A DNA stretch of 64,000 bases, from the NCBI GenBank assembly GCA_028707085.1, contig JAQTUW010000009.1, positions 20,733 through 84,732 on the forward strand, given 5' to 3'. Source of the stretch: Methylococcales bacterium. GTDB taxonomy: Bacteria > Pseudomonadota > Gammaproteobacteria > Methylococcales > Methylomonadaceae. The notes under the pieces are model-generated. The model did no database searches, was not told where the DNA came from, and worked only from the letters and a program-made list of their open reading frames with translations. The position numbers and the translations under genes were made by a program. Position 1 is the stretch's first letter, and the number at the start of each line of letters is the position of its first letter. Of this stretch, positions 35,334 through 44,252 are shown in pieces.

Positions 35334-36542
35334 TTAACGAGTAGATTCGGATTGCTGTGCCACGCATTCCTGGGCCTGAATGGCAATCTCCAGTTCCTCG
35401 TGAGTGGCGATGACCAGCACGGCGACGGTGGCGTCCCCAGTCGCTATATTGGCCCAGGGCCGGGCAGGATTTTGATTTTCGCCGCTGTCGATGGCGATGC
35501 CCAGCGCCGACAGATTATGGCAGCATTTTTCCCGCAGCAGGCTGTCGTTTTCACCGATACCGCCGGTAAACACGATGGCGTCCACCCGTCCCAGCACCGC
35601 GTAGTAGGCTCCTATGTATTTGCGGATGCGGTAGGCGTACATGTCCAGCGCCAGAATGGCCGCTTTGTCACCTGTTTCGGCCAGTTTATGGATGGCGCGC
35701 ATGTCGTTTTCGCCGCAGACGCCCTTGCAGCCGCTGTCCTTGTTCAACAGGTTTTCGATGGCCTGACTGTCGAGATCCAGCATGCGGCTCAGATAAAAAT
35801 GAATCGCCGGGTCGATGTCGCCGCATCGACTGCCCATCATCAGCCCTTCCAGCGGCGTCATGCCCATCGAGGTGTCCACGCTGACGCCGTTTTCGATGGC
35901 GGCGGCACTGGCGCCGTTGCCCAGATGCAGGGTGATCAGATTGGTTTCCGTCAGGTTTTTGCCCAGCGCCCGGGCGGCCAGTCTGGCCACATAGCGGTGC
36001 GACGTGCCGTGAAAACCGTAGCGGCGCACGCCGTAATCGGTATACAGCCGGGCGGGCAGGGCATAGCGGTAGGCGTAATCAGGCAGGGTGTGATGAAAGG
36101 CGGTGTCGAATACCGCGATTTGCGGAATTTGCGGCATCTGGCGGATGGCTTCCCGGATGCCCAGCAGGTTGGCGGGATTATGTAGCGGCGCCAGCGCCGA
36201 GTTGGCGTGGATTTGTTGCAGCGCTTGCTCATTGATGAGCGTAGGCTGGCGAAACTGTTCGCCGCCGTGCACCACCCGGTGGCCGATGCAGTATAGTTCG
36301 CGACTATCCGCCAGCAAGCCGGATGAGGATAATATGCCGAACAACTCCTGTAGGGCCTGGCGGTGATCTGCGATCGGTTTTTGGATAGGCGTTTGATCCG
36401 CCTGCGTCAGGGAGTAACGATGTTCAGAAGCGGCTTCGCCTATGCGTTCGATTAGCCCGGCTATCAGGACGCAATGCCGGCCCATTTCGAACAGGCTGTA
36501 CTTCATTGAAGAACTGCCGGCGTTAATGACCAGAATTTTCAT
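35334..36542 (-). CDS. ackA: Acetate kinase
   Basis: 402 residues. Start MKILVINAGSSSMKYSLFEM holds the first phosphate-binding loop. Others are intact: VVHGGEQF, the catalytic Asp in IAVFDTAFHHTLP, GFHGTSHRYV, LGNGASAAA and FTGGIGENDS. It interconverts acetyl phosphate and acetate with ATP. It follows pta by 3 nt, the standard order in one operon. The C-terminus is about a normal length. Confidence 0.97.
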   Translation of the reverse strand: MKILVINAGSSSMKYSLFEMGRHCVLIAGLIERIGEAASEHRYSLTQADQTPIQKPIADHRQALQELFGILSSSGLLADSRELYCIGHRVVHGGEQFRQPTLINEQALQQIHANSALAPLHNPANLLGIREAIRQMPQIPQIAVFDTAFHHTLPDYAYRYALPARLYTDYGVRRYGFHGTSHRYVARLAARALGKNLTETNLITLHLGNGASAAAIENGVSVDTSMGMTPLEGLMMGSRCGDIDPAIHFYLSRMLDLDSQAIENLLNKDSGCKGVCGENDMRAIHKLAETGDKAAILALDMYAYRIRKYIGAYYAVLGRVDAIVFTGGIGENDSLLREKCCHNLSALGIAIDSGENQNPARPWANIATGDATVAVLVIATHEELEIAIQAQECVAQQSESTR

Positions 36543-36545
36543 GTT

Positions 36546-38663
36546 TTATTTGCTTTCCTGCGCCTGAATGGCGGTAATGATCACGGTGTTGACGATGTCG
36601 GTGACGGTGCAGCCCCGGCTCAGGTCGTTGACCGGCTTGTTCAGGCCTTGCAGTATCGGGCCGATGGCGATAGCCCCGGATGAACGTTGTACCGCCTTGT
36701 AAGTATTGTTGCCGGTGTTGAGGTCGGGAAAAATGAATACAGTGGCCTGACCTGCGACTTCGCTACCCGGCAATTTGGTTTTGGCGACATCCACATCGAC
36801 CGCGGCATCATACTGGATGGGGCCTTCCAGCTTTAAATCGGGCCGCAAGGCTTTGGCGTATTTCACGGCTTCCTTGACTTTTTCCACCGCCTCGCCCTTG
36901 CCCGAGTCTCCGGTTGAATAAGACAGCATGGCGATACGCGGGGTGATGTTGAACATCTGCGCGGTATCGGCGGCGCTCAGGGCAATATCGGCCAGTTGCC
37001 GGGCGTCGGGATTGGGGTTGACCGCGCAGTCGCCATAAACCAGCACTCTGTCCGCCAGACACATGAAAAATACGCTGGAAACAATGGTGACGCCGGGTTT
37101 GGTCTTGATGATTTCAAAAGCCGGGCGGATGGTGTGCTGGGTAGAGTGTATGGCCCCGGAAACCATGCCGTCCGCATAGCCCAGATGCACCATCAGCGTT
37201 CCGAAATAACTGACATCCGCCATCAAATCGTAAGCGGTCGCGTAAACCAGGTTTTTATGCTTGCGGGCCTGATAATAGGTTTCGGCAAACAGCGGACGCA
37301 AATCGGAATTTAGCGGGTTGATAATGTTGACGCCATCCATCTTTAAAGCCATGCTCTGGATTTTCTGACGTATGGTCTGTTCATTGCCCAGCAGGGTAAT
37401 TTTGACCACGTCGCGCAACAGTAGAATTTCCACGGCATGCAGTATCCTCTCGTCCTCGCCTTCCGGCAGTACGATATGCTGCTTCTTCGCCTTGGCGCGC
37501 TGGATCAGATCATATTCAAACATTAGCGGCGTGAGTTTGGTCGAATTCTGGGTACATAGGCGCTGCTTGAGTTCGACCATGTCGATATTGCGTTCCACCA
37601 GGCCCAGCGCCTTGGCGATTTTGCGTTCGTTCTTCGAATCCAGATGCGCCCTGACCTGGCTGATGCGGATCACAGTGTTGAACGTATCGGTATCGACTCC
37701 CAGCACAGCAAACGGCATGTCGCCCAGGCCGCTAATCAGTTCCTGAACCTGCGGAGCGATTTGCTGGTGTCCAGTCAGCAGCAGTCCGGCGATTTGCGGA
37801 TAATTTTTGGAATGGTAGGCCATCAGGCTGGCGAGAATGATGTCGGCGCGGTCGCCGGGGGTGATGATCAGGTCGCCGTCCTGGACATATTCCAGAAAAT
37901 CTGGCACCAGCATGGCGGCGACTTTATATTGGTATACCTCGCGGTTCATGCTGTTGCCGTCGCCGGAAAATATTTTTGCTCCCAGCGCGGCGGCGATATT
38001 GCCTATGCTGGGTTTTTCCAGCGAAGATTCGAGCGGAATTACATACACAGGGAAATCCGGCGCATGGTTCAGGCTGTTTTTCAGGCTGTCGAGCTGCGGC
38101 ACGGGCACGCTGTTGATGACGGTGGCCAGCAGCGAACAGCCATGTTCGTGCAGCATGTGTTTCAGGTTGGCCAGACTGTCCAGTATTTCGCCATTGTCGC
38201 GATTGCCGGCATTCATGATCGGCATGATCAGGCAGCCCAGATTATTGGCGACATCGGCGTTAAATTCGAATTCGAAAATAAAATCGCCGTAATGATTGTC
38301 GGAGCCGACGCACAGCACATGATCGCACTGGTCTTTCAGTCGCCGGTATTTGCCCAGGATGATTTTTAGCAGTTCATCGTATTGTTCTTCGGCCAGCAAC
38401 TGGCGGGCCTGTTCGTCCTCGCAGCCGTACAAGGCTTCATAGGGCTGGTCAATCGGGTAGCGGTCGGTGATCAGGCGAATGAGATCGTCCTTTTGCTCAC
38501 CGCCCTGAATGACAGGCCGGAAAAAGCCTACGACGCCTGCATGGCCGGAGAGCATTTCCATCATGCCCAGCACGATGACCGATTTGCCGCAGCCTTCATC
38601 CATGCCGCTGATGTAGATATTCTGGGATATGCAGGCGTCCGGACTGATTTGCAATTCTGTCAT
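36546..38663 (-). CDS. pta: Phosphate acetyltransferase, long form
   Basis: 705 residues, the long two-part Pta. Residues 1-210 are a BioD-like P-loop domain (NIYISGMDEGCGKSVIVLGM), 220-340 a DRTGG domain, and the C-terminal 330 residues the catalytic domain with IVLPEGEDERIL, DGMVSGAIHSTQHTIRP, SYSTGDSGKG and GPIQYDAAVD. It makes acetyl phosphate from acetyl-CoA. Upstream of ackA in one operon; long Pta is usual in gammaproteobacteria and is often allosterically controlled. Confidence 0.97.
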   Translation of the reverse strand: MTELQISPDACISQNIYISGMDEGCGKSVIVLGMMEMLSGHAGVVGFFRPVIQGGEQKDDLIRLITDRYPIDQPYEALYGCEDEQARQLLAEEQYDELLKIILGKYRRLKDQCDHVLCVGSDNHYGDFIFEFEFNADVANNLGCLIMPIMNAGNRDNGEILDSLANLKHMLHEHGCSLLATVINSVPVPQLDSLKNSLNHAPDFPVYVIPLESSLEKPSIGNIAAALGAKIFSGDGNSMNREVYQYKVAAMLVPDFLEYVQDGDLIITPGDRADIILASLMAYHSKNYPQIAGLLLTGHQQIAPQVQELISGLGDMPFAVLGVDTDTFNTVIRISQVRAHLDSKNERKIAKALGLVERNIDMVELKQRLCTQNSTKLTPLMFEYDLIQRAKAKKQHIVLPEGEDERILHAVEILLLRDVVKITLLGNEQTIRQKIQSMALKMDGVNIINPLNSDLRPLFAETYYQARKHKNLVYATAYDLMADVSYFGTLMVHLGYADGMVSGAIHSTQHTIRPAFEIIKTKPGVTIVSSVFFMCLADRVLVYGDCAVNPNPDARQLADIALSAADTAQMFNITPRIAMLSYSTGDSGKGEAVEKVKEAVKYAKALRPDLKLEGPIQYDAAVDVDVAKTKLPGSEVAGQATVFIFPDLNTGNNTYKAVQRSSGAIAIGPILQGLNKPVNDLSRGCTVTDIVNTVIITAIQAQESK

Positions 38664-38782
38664 GAGAGCTGTGCCGTTGAAAGGGTGTCGGGATTCTACT
38701 GCAAATGACGGCGGAACAAGTCTTTTGCGCCGGTAATACGAATGCCGCCGCTGCCGGGCGGCAATCCGCCATGCATTATTGC

Positions 38783-39082
38783 TCAGGCATTTTCGGGGTT
38801 CTGCCAGCCGCGATTTTTATCCACCCATTTCAGGCTTAGCCAGTACCAGACCGTCATCGGCGAACTCCAGGTAAACCATTCCCAGTCTTCGATCAGGAAT
38901 ACTTTGGCGACCCATGCGGTGTCGGTGTACAACGTGATCCAGGGTATGCAGTAGGCGGAAAACAGCACATTGCTTAAAATCAGTAGCAGAGCGCCTTTTC
39001 GGGTTTCTATGCTGGAAAGGGCCAGATAGACCCATAATGGCATGTCGTCGGATTTTTGCATAAATTTCTCCATGATATTCAA
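38783..39082 (-). CDS. Small uncharacterised membrane protein
   Basis: 99 residues from ATG 39082, or 92 from the ATG of MQKSDDMPLW at 39061. One clear helix (ALLLILSNVLFSAYCIPWI, near 31-50) and one possible Trp-rich helix (WEWFTWSSPMTVWYWLSL, near 67-84) with charged ends. Family not recognised. Coding is supported by the compositional pattern and the lack of rival frames; it stands alone between radA and pta on the same strand. Confidence 0.6.
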   Translation of the reverse strand: MNIMEKFMQKSDDMPLWVYLALSSIETRKGALLLILSNVLFSAYCIPWITLYTDTAWVAKVFLIEDWEWFTWSSPMTVWYWLSLKWVDKNRGWQNPENA

Positions 39083-39183
39083 ACGCCCAAAGGCCGGCGC
39101 CTGCCGACCATATATTTACAAGTATAACAATATTAGCAGCTTGCAGGCCGATTGTTTAAGCCACATGACGTCAGAGTGCTATT

Positions 39184-40548
39184 TTACAGCTCGGCGAGCA
39201 CGTCCAGGGCTTCCTGGATATTGCCGGCGGCGTATATCTGCAGGTCTTTGATGGCTTCCCTGGGTTTGTTGGCTTTGGGAATGACCGCGCGCTTAAAGCC
39301 ATGTTTCGCCGCTTCATTCAGGCGGGCATGGCCGTTGGCGACAGGGCGGATTTCGCCATTCAGTCCCACTTCGCCGAAAAACACGGTATCGTAGGGAATG
39401 ATGCGGTCGCGCAAGCTGGAAACTACGCCGATCATGATGGCCAGATCGCTACTGGTTTCGGTGATTTTAATGCCGCCGACCACATTGGCGTATATTTCGT
39501 CATTACCGGTAAAGATGCCGCCATGCCGCGACAATACCGCCAGCAACATGGCCAGCCGGTTTTGATCCAGACCTACCGCCAGCCGCCGCGGATTGCCGTA
39601 CTGGCTTTCGGTGACCAGAGCCTGAATTTCCACCAATAAAGGGCGAGTGCCTTCCCATAGAACGGTGACCACGCTGCCGGGCGAAGGTTTGTCAGCGCGC
39701 GACAGAAACATGGCGGACGGATTTTTGACTTCTTTCAGACCGGTGCTTTCCATTGCAAAAAAACCCAGTTCGCCAACGCTGCCGAAGCGGTTCTTGTCGG
39801 CGCGCAATACCCGGAATCGTGAGTCGTCGGTGGACGACAGCACCACCTGGGCATCGACGATATGGCTGAGCGTCATGGGCCCGGCCAGCGATTGATCCTT
39901 GGTGACATGGCCGACCAGAAAGAAGGATATGCCGCTACGTTTGGCGTATTGCGTCAGGTAGCTGGCGGTTTCCCGGACTTGCGAGACCGAGCCGGGCGCG
40001 GAAGCCGAATCGGCGGTGTACATGACCTGGATGGAGTCGATAATCACCACCTGCGGCTGTTCGTCATTCAGCACCGCGCAGATTTGCTGTACCGAGGTTT
40101 CCGCCAGCATTTTAATGCCCGCGGTATTCAGGCCCAGTCTGTGCGCCCGTTCGGCAATTTGCTGCAGGGATTCCTCGCCGGACACATACAGCACCGGCCG
40201 ATGTCGGGCGATGTGGGCGATGGCCTGCAACAGGATGGTGCTTTTTCCGGCGCCGGGCGCGCCGCCTATCAGCACCACGCTGCCTTTGACGATGCCTGCG
40301 CCCAATACCCTGTCAAACTCCGATAGACCGGTCGAAATCCGTTCCGTCTGCGTCAGATTGACTTCGGACAATAAATGCACTTCGCTACGTACGCCGGCAT
40401 AGCCGCTATTGTCCCGGACGACATTTGCGCCCAGTTTTATTTCCTTGATGGCATTCCAGGCCCCGCACTGATTGCATTGTCCCGACCAGCCAGGGTAATC
40501 GGCGCCGCATTCGGTACAGACATAGGCGGATTTTTGCTTTTTAGCCAT
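39184..40548 (-). CDS. radA: DNA repair protein RadA/Sms
   Basis: 454 residues from ATG 40548. The frame extends to 40671, but that part lies within the alr 3' end and lacks family sequence, so the later start is taken. A zinc finger CxxC...CxxC (YVCTECGADYPGWSGQCNQC) is followed by the RecA-like core with Walker A GGAPGAGKST, the RadA-specific KNRFG motif and a Lon-protease-like C-terminus (VNGEIRPVANGHARLNEA). It helps branch migration in recombination repair. Eight nt after alr. Confidence 0.96.
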   Translation of the reverse strand: MAKKQKSAYVCTECGADYPGWSGQCNQCGAWNAIKEIKLGANVVRDNSGYAGVRSEVHLLSEVNLTQTERISTGLSEFDRVLGAGIVKGSVVLIGGAPGAGKSTILLQAIAHIARHRPVLYVSGEESLQQIAERAHRLGLNTAGIKMLAETSVQQICAVLNDEQPQVVIIDSIQVMYTADSASAPGSVSQVRETASYLTQYAKRSGISFFLVGHVTKDQSLAGPMTLSHIVDAQVVLSSTDDSRFRVLRADKNRFGSVGELGFFAMESTGLKEVKNPSAMFLSRADKPSPGSVVTVLWEGTRPLLVEIQALVTESQYGNPRRLAVGLDQNRLAMLLAVLSRHGGIFTGNDEIYANVVGGIKITETSSDLAIMIGVVSSLRDRIIPYDTVFFGEVGLNGEIRPVANGHARLNEAAKHGFKRAVIPKANKPREAIKDLQIYAAGNIQEALDVLAEL

Positions 40549-40556
40549 GATAATCT

Positions 40557-41648
40557 TCAGTTGCCGGACTGTTCGACGATCTGCACCCGCTGGGTAATGC
40601 CGCAGAGCAGGGTATAAGGTATGGTATCGGCATGGCGGGCAATTTCCTCCACCGGCAATTGGTCGCCCCACAGCGTCACCGAATCGCCCGGTCTGGCTTC
40701 AGGTTGGCTGTTCAGATCCACGGTAATCATGTCCATGGACACCCGGCCTACCAGGGGCGCCCGCCGGTTATTGACCAGAACGGGTGCGCCGCTACGGGTG
40801 TGACGGTGATAACCGTCGCCATAACCTATCGAGATAACCCCCAGCCGGGTCGGTTGAGGGCATTTCCACAGCCCGCTGTAACCGACCGATTCGCCGGCGG
40901 CGACATCCTTGACGGCTATCAGTCTGGAACGCAGGCTCATGACTGGTTGCAGGCCAAAATCGCTGCCGGTCTTGCCGGCGAACGGCGAACAGCCGTACAG
41001 CATCAGCCCCGGTCTGACCCAGTCGCTGATTACATTCGGCCAGCCGATTACGCCGGCTGAATTGGCTATGCTGCGCTGGCCCGGAAAGCCTTCGATCGCG
41101 GTATTGAACAGCTCGATCTGCCGGCGGGTTTTATCGTCCAGCAGATCGTCGGCGTTGGCAAAATGGGTAATCAGGTTGACAGGCTGTTTTACCAGCGGGC
41201 AATTCAGCAATTGTTGGTAGACGGCTTTGAAATCGTTGCCCTTGAACCCCAGACGATTCATGCCGGTATCCATTTTCAGCCACACCGAAAGGCTGCCGGC
41301 CGGTTGCTGGTTCTGCTGCTGGAGGATGGCGATTTGCTGGGCGGTGTGGATCACTGTATCCAGTTGGTTCTGGATCAGCAACTGCAACTCTTCAGCGCAG
41401 ACGAAACCTTGCAGAACGGTGATCGGCTGCCGGATGCCGGCGGCGCGCAGGCGCACGCCCTCATCCACGCGGGCCACGGCGAAACCGTCGGCGGCCTCCA
41501 GCGCTGCGGCAATCCGCAGCATGCCGTGGCCGTAAGCGTTAGCCTTGATGACCGCCATGATTTTATTGTCCGGCGTATAGCGTTTAACCTGAGCCAGATT
41601 ATGCCTTACCGCTTGCAGATCCAGGTGTACATAGGCGGCGGGCGTCAT
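40557..41648 (-). CDS. alr: Alanine racemase, biosynthetic
   Basis: 363 residues. The PLP-binding Lys sits in MAVIKANAYGHGM, and the second catalytic Tyr region is visible with VISIGYGDGYHRH and SMDMITVDL. It makes D-alanine for peptidoglycan. The start overlaps the dnaB stop (ATGA), and the dnaB-alr order is conserved in gammaproteobacteria, with radA just downstream here. Confidence 0.96.
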   Translation of the reverse strand: MTPAAYVHLDLQAVRHNLAQVKRYTPDNKIMAVIKANAYGHGMLRIAAALEAADGFAVARVDEGVRLRAAGIRQPITVLQGFVCAEELQLLIQNQLDTVIHTAQQIAILQQQNQQPAGSLSVWLKMDTGMNRLGFKGNDFKAVYQQLLNCPLVKQPVNLITHFANADDLLDDKTRRQIELFNTAIEGFPGQRSIANSAGVIGWPNVISDWVRPGLMLYGCSPFAGKTGSDFGLQPVMSLRSRLIAVKDVAAGESVGYSGLWKCPQPTRLGVISIGYGDGYHRHTRSGAPVLVNNRRAPLVGRVSMDMITVDLNSQPEARPGDSVTLWGDQLPVEEIARHADTIPYTLLCGITQRVQIVEQSGN

Positions 41649-43036
41649 TCGTAGTCCTCATTGGCGTAATGGCCGGTAAAACTTTCAAAGCGGGTAAACT
41701 GGCCGAGAAAGGTTAGTCGGACTGTGCCGAGCGGGCCGTTGCGCTGTTTGCCGATAATGATTTCCGCGATGCCTTTGTCGGGGCTGTCCTCGTTGTAGAC
41801 TTCGTCGCGGTAGACGAAAATAATCAGGTCGGCGTCCTGTTCGATTGCGCCTGATTCGCGCAAGTCCGACATCACCGGCCGTTTGTTGGGGCGCTGCTCC
41901 AGATTACGGTTGAGCTGGGAGAGCGCGATGACCGGCACATTCAGTTCCTTGGCCAGCGCCTTCAGGCCCCTGGAAATATCGGAAATTTGCTGTACGCGGT
42001 TATCGCCGCTGCTGGGAGACTGCATGAGCTGTAAATAATCCAGCACGATCAGCCCAAGCTGTCCGTGTTCGCGGGTCAGGCGGCGCGCCCGCGAACGTAC
42101 TTCGGTGGGGGTCAGGGCAGGGGTGTCGTCTATGAACAGTTTGGTCGCCGCCAGCATATTGATGGCCGAGGTTAGCCGCGGCCAGTCTTCGTCGTCCAGT
42201 TTGCCGGTACGCACCTTGTGCTGATCGATACGCCCCAACGAGGACATCATCCGCATCGCCAGCGCTTCCCCCGGCATTTCCATGCTGAATACGGCGACAG
42301 GCATGCCGCTTTTCAACGCGACATTTTCGGCGATGTTCATGGCTATGGTGGTTTTGCCCATCGATGGCCGCCCGGCGACGATAATCAGATCGGAGGGTTG
42401 CAGGCCCGAGGTTTTTTCATCCAGATCGTTAAAGCCGGTGCTGGCGCCGGTAATATTACCTTCCAGTTCGTACAGGGTTTCGATCTTGTCAACCGCTTTG
42501 GCCAGCAACGATTTGATGGAACTGAAACCACCCTGACCGCGCTGGCGCTGTTCGGCGATTTCAAATACCCTGCGTTCGGCATTCTCCAGTAACTCTGCGG
42601 TTTCACGGCCTTCCGGATTATAGGCCGAATCGGAAATATCTGTGCCGACATGGATAAGCTGCCGCAATACCGACCTGTCGCGGACGATATTGGCGTAGGC
42701 GACGATATTGGCGGCGCTGGGCGTATCCTTTACCAGCATTCCCAGATAGGCCAGACCGCCGGCATTGATGAGTTCGCCGATGGCTTCCAGCGCCTCCGAC
42801 AAGGTGATAACGTCAAACGGATCCTGTTTTTCCGCTAGTTGGGCAATGGCGCGGAAGATTAATTTGTGGTCGCGGCGGTAGAAATCGTCTTCAGTGACCT
42901 TATCGGCAACCGAATCCCAGGTCAGGTTGTCCAGCATCAGTCCGCCTAAAACCGATTGTTCGGCCTGGATGGAATGCGGTGGCACTTTTAGGGATTCGAC
43001 AGCGTGGTCGGGGCTGAAATAGAAGTCTTCGGACAT
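41645..43036 (-). CDS. dnaB: Replicative DNA helicase DnaB
   Basis: 463 residues. N-terminal primase-binding domain (PHSIQAEQSVLGGLMLDN), linker, then the RecA-like motor with Walker A VAGRPSMGKTTIAMNIAEN, VAVFSMEMPGEALAMRMM, and LIVLDYLQLM. The C-terminal DESGAIEQDAD-like block reads DLRESGAIEQDADLIIFVYR. It unwinds DNA at the fork as a hexamer. No intein or insertion. First gene of a dnaB-alr-radA string on the minus strand. Confidence 0.97.
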   Translation of the reverse strand: MSEDFYFSPDHAVESLKVPPHSIQAEQSVLGGLMLDNLTWDSVADKVTEDDFYRRDHKLIFRAIAQLAEKQDPFDVITLSEALEAIGELINAGGLAYLGMLVKDTPSAANIVAYANIVRDRSVLRQLIHVGTDISDSAYNPEGRETAELLENAERRVFEIAEQRQRGQGGFSSIKSLLAKAVDKIETLYELEGNITGASTGFNDLDEKTSGLQPSDLIIVAGRPSMGKTTIAMNIAENVALKSGMPVAVFSMEMPGEALAMRMMSSLGRIDQHKVRTGKLDDEDWPRLTSAINMLAATKLFIDDTPALTPTEVRSRARRLTREHGQLGLIVLDYLQLMQSPSSGDNRVQQISDISRGLKALAKELNVPVIALSQLNRNLEQRPNKRPVMSDLRESGAIEQDADLIIFVYRDEVYNEDSPDKGIAEIIIGKQRNGPLGTVRLTFLGQFTRFESFTGHYANEDYE

Positions 43037-43145
43037 TAGGTTTTAGAGACACCGGATTCTGAATTAAAGTTGTCATTATACGTGGCTGCAGGTAAGAGCA
43101 GGGAATTCCGCGAGGATTATTTGAAGGCGAAAGAGCAGAAAGATG

Positions 43146-43174
43146 TTGATTTTATAAATGAGAATTATTATTAT
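43146..43174 (+). promoter_or_regulatory. Promoter with Fur-like box
   Basis: TTGATT (43146-43151) and TATTAT (43169-43174) are 17 nt apart, a fair sigma70 promoter. Between and over them lies a 19-mer at 43154-43172 (ATAAATGAGAATTATTATT) that agrees with the Fur consensus at about 13 of 19 positions; its central GAGAATTATTATT half is the better part. Fur bound here would block RNA polymerase. The gene starts at 43211. Confidence 0.5.
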
Positions 43175-43210
43175 TACTTATCATTTAATTCCATTACATG
43201 GAGTGCTCTA

Positions 43211-44035
43211 ATGCAAATCCGCCGTTTTTATGGCTTGCCTCTGCTGTGCTGCGGAATGCTGGCCGCCAGCTTGCCCTTTGAATCCAGGGCCGGCGTTGAT
43301 CCATTCGAATTTCAGATTTATGGGTATCAAACCCAGGGCAAGGGGAACCTCGATCCGGAATTATTATCCAGCTACATTGCCGTGGGGCATACGGCAGGCA
43401 ATGGCGGCACTTCACCCACTTTTGCCAGCCAGAGCATGATGCGTTATGCGATCGAGCTGGAGTATGGGCTGACCGACAAGATCGATTTTGCCTATTATCT
43501 CAATCTGGCCAGGCCGGATGGGCAGGACTTGCAATATGCCGGTTCGAAGTTCAGGTTTCGGGGCAGAATTGCCGAAGCAGGAGAATTGCCTGTCGATCTT
43601 GGCTGGTATAGCGAGGTGGAATGGTGGAGCTCCAAATTCAATGACGACCAGCTCGAAGGCGAGTTCATGCTCAACATGCAAAAGGACATGGGCCCATGGA
43701 CCATAATCGTCAATGCGCCCGATATCGAAAAGGTGATAGTCGGCAACAATCAGCGCATGGTTTTTGAAATCGGCTGGCGAGGCGAGGCGAGCTATCAAAT
43801 GACGGATCGTACCCGTGTGGGCCTACAGTTTTACGGTTCGCCCGGCACGGTTAATGACCCCACGCCCCTGGCTCAGCAGCAGCAATATGTGGTGCCCACC
43901 GTGCATACCGTGTTATTCAACGCCTTCCGTTCATCGCTGGGTCTGGGTTTTGGTCTGAACGAAGGCTCGGATTTGTTTTTTCTGAAAGCCAATATCCATT
44001 TTGGCGGCGATTTGAAAGAACGGATATACGACTGA
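43211..44035 (+). CDS. Predicted outer-membrane beta-barrel protein
   Basis: 274 residues from ATG 43211. The frame could open at 43070, but that region holds the promoter elements and would put 47 residues before the signal peptide (LPLLCCGMLAASLPFESRA). The mature part has alternating beta patterns (YAIELEYGLTDKIDFAYYL, LGWYSEVEWW, RTRVGLQFYGSPG) and ends LKANIHFGGDLKERIYD. Twelve or so strands fit. The family is not recognised. The Fur-like box upstream suggests iron-limited expression, but no TonB-receptor plug is present. Confidence 0.6.
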   Translation: MQIRRFYGLPLLCCGMLAASLPFESRAGVDPFEFQIYGYQTQGKGNLDPELLSSYIAVGHTAGNGGTSPTFASQSMMRYAIELEYGLTDKIDFAYYLNLARPDGQDLQYAGSKFRFRGRIAEAGELPVDLGWYSEVEWWSSKFNDDQLEGEFMLNMQKDMGPWTIIVNAPDIEKVIVGNNQRMVFEIGWRGEASYQMTDRTRVGLQFYGSPGTVNDPTPLAQQQQYVVPTVHTVLFNAFRSSLGLGFGLNEGSDLFFLKANIHFGGDLKERIYD

Positions 44036-44252
44036 TTTGGGTCTGAGGGAAACTGCACACGCAGCTGGGTATTTCGGTGGAAAGCCTTATTCGGCCGGCC
44101 AGATATTGAGTCGCCGATTTAAACTGCGGACGGTATGATGTGGAATAATTTTGATGGGGAATGATCTTTAAATCGTACGCCCCCAAACTTAAACTTGCCA
44201 CTCGGTATCCAGTCTGTGATAGTAGCCGTTATCACACACTTGGCGCCTGTCC

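Noticed and set aside
38741..38763. GC-rich hairpin between pta and the small membrane protein
   Set aside because: Seven-base stem without T-run; not a convincing terminator or repeat member.
40549..40671. Extended start of radA
   Set aside because: Lies within the alr 3' region and lacks the MAKKQK start seen in RadA.
43070..43210. Extended start of the outer-membrane protein
   Set aside because: Covers the promoter and Fur-like box; signal peptide starts at 43211.
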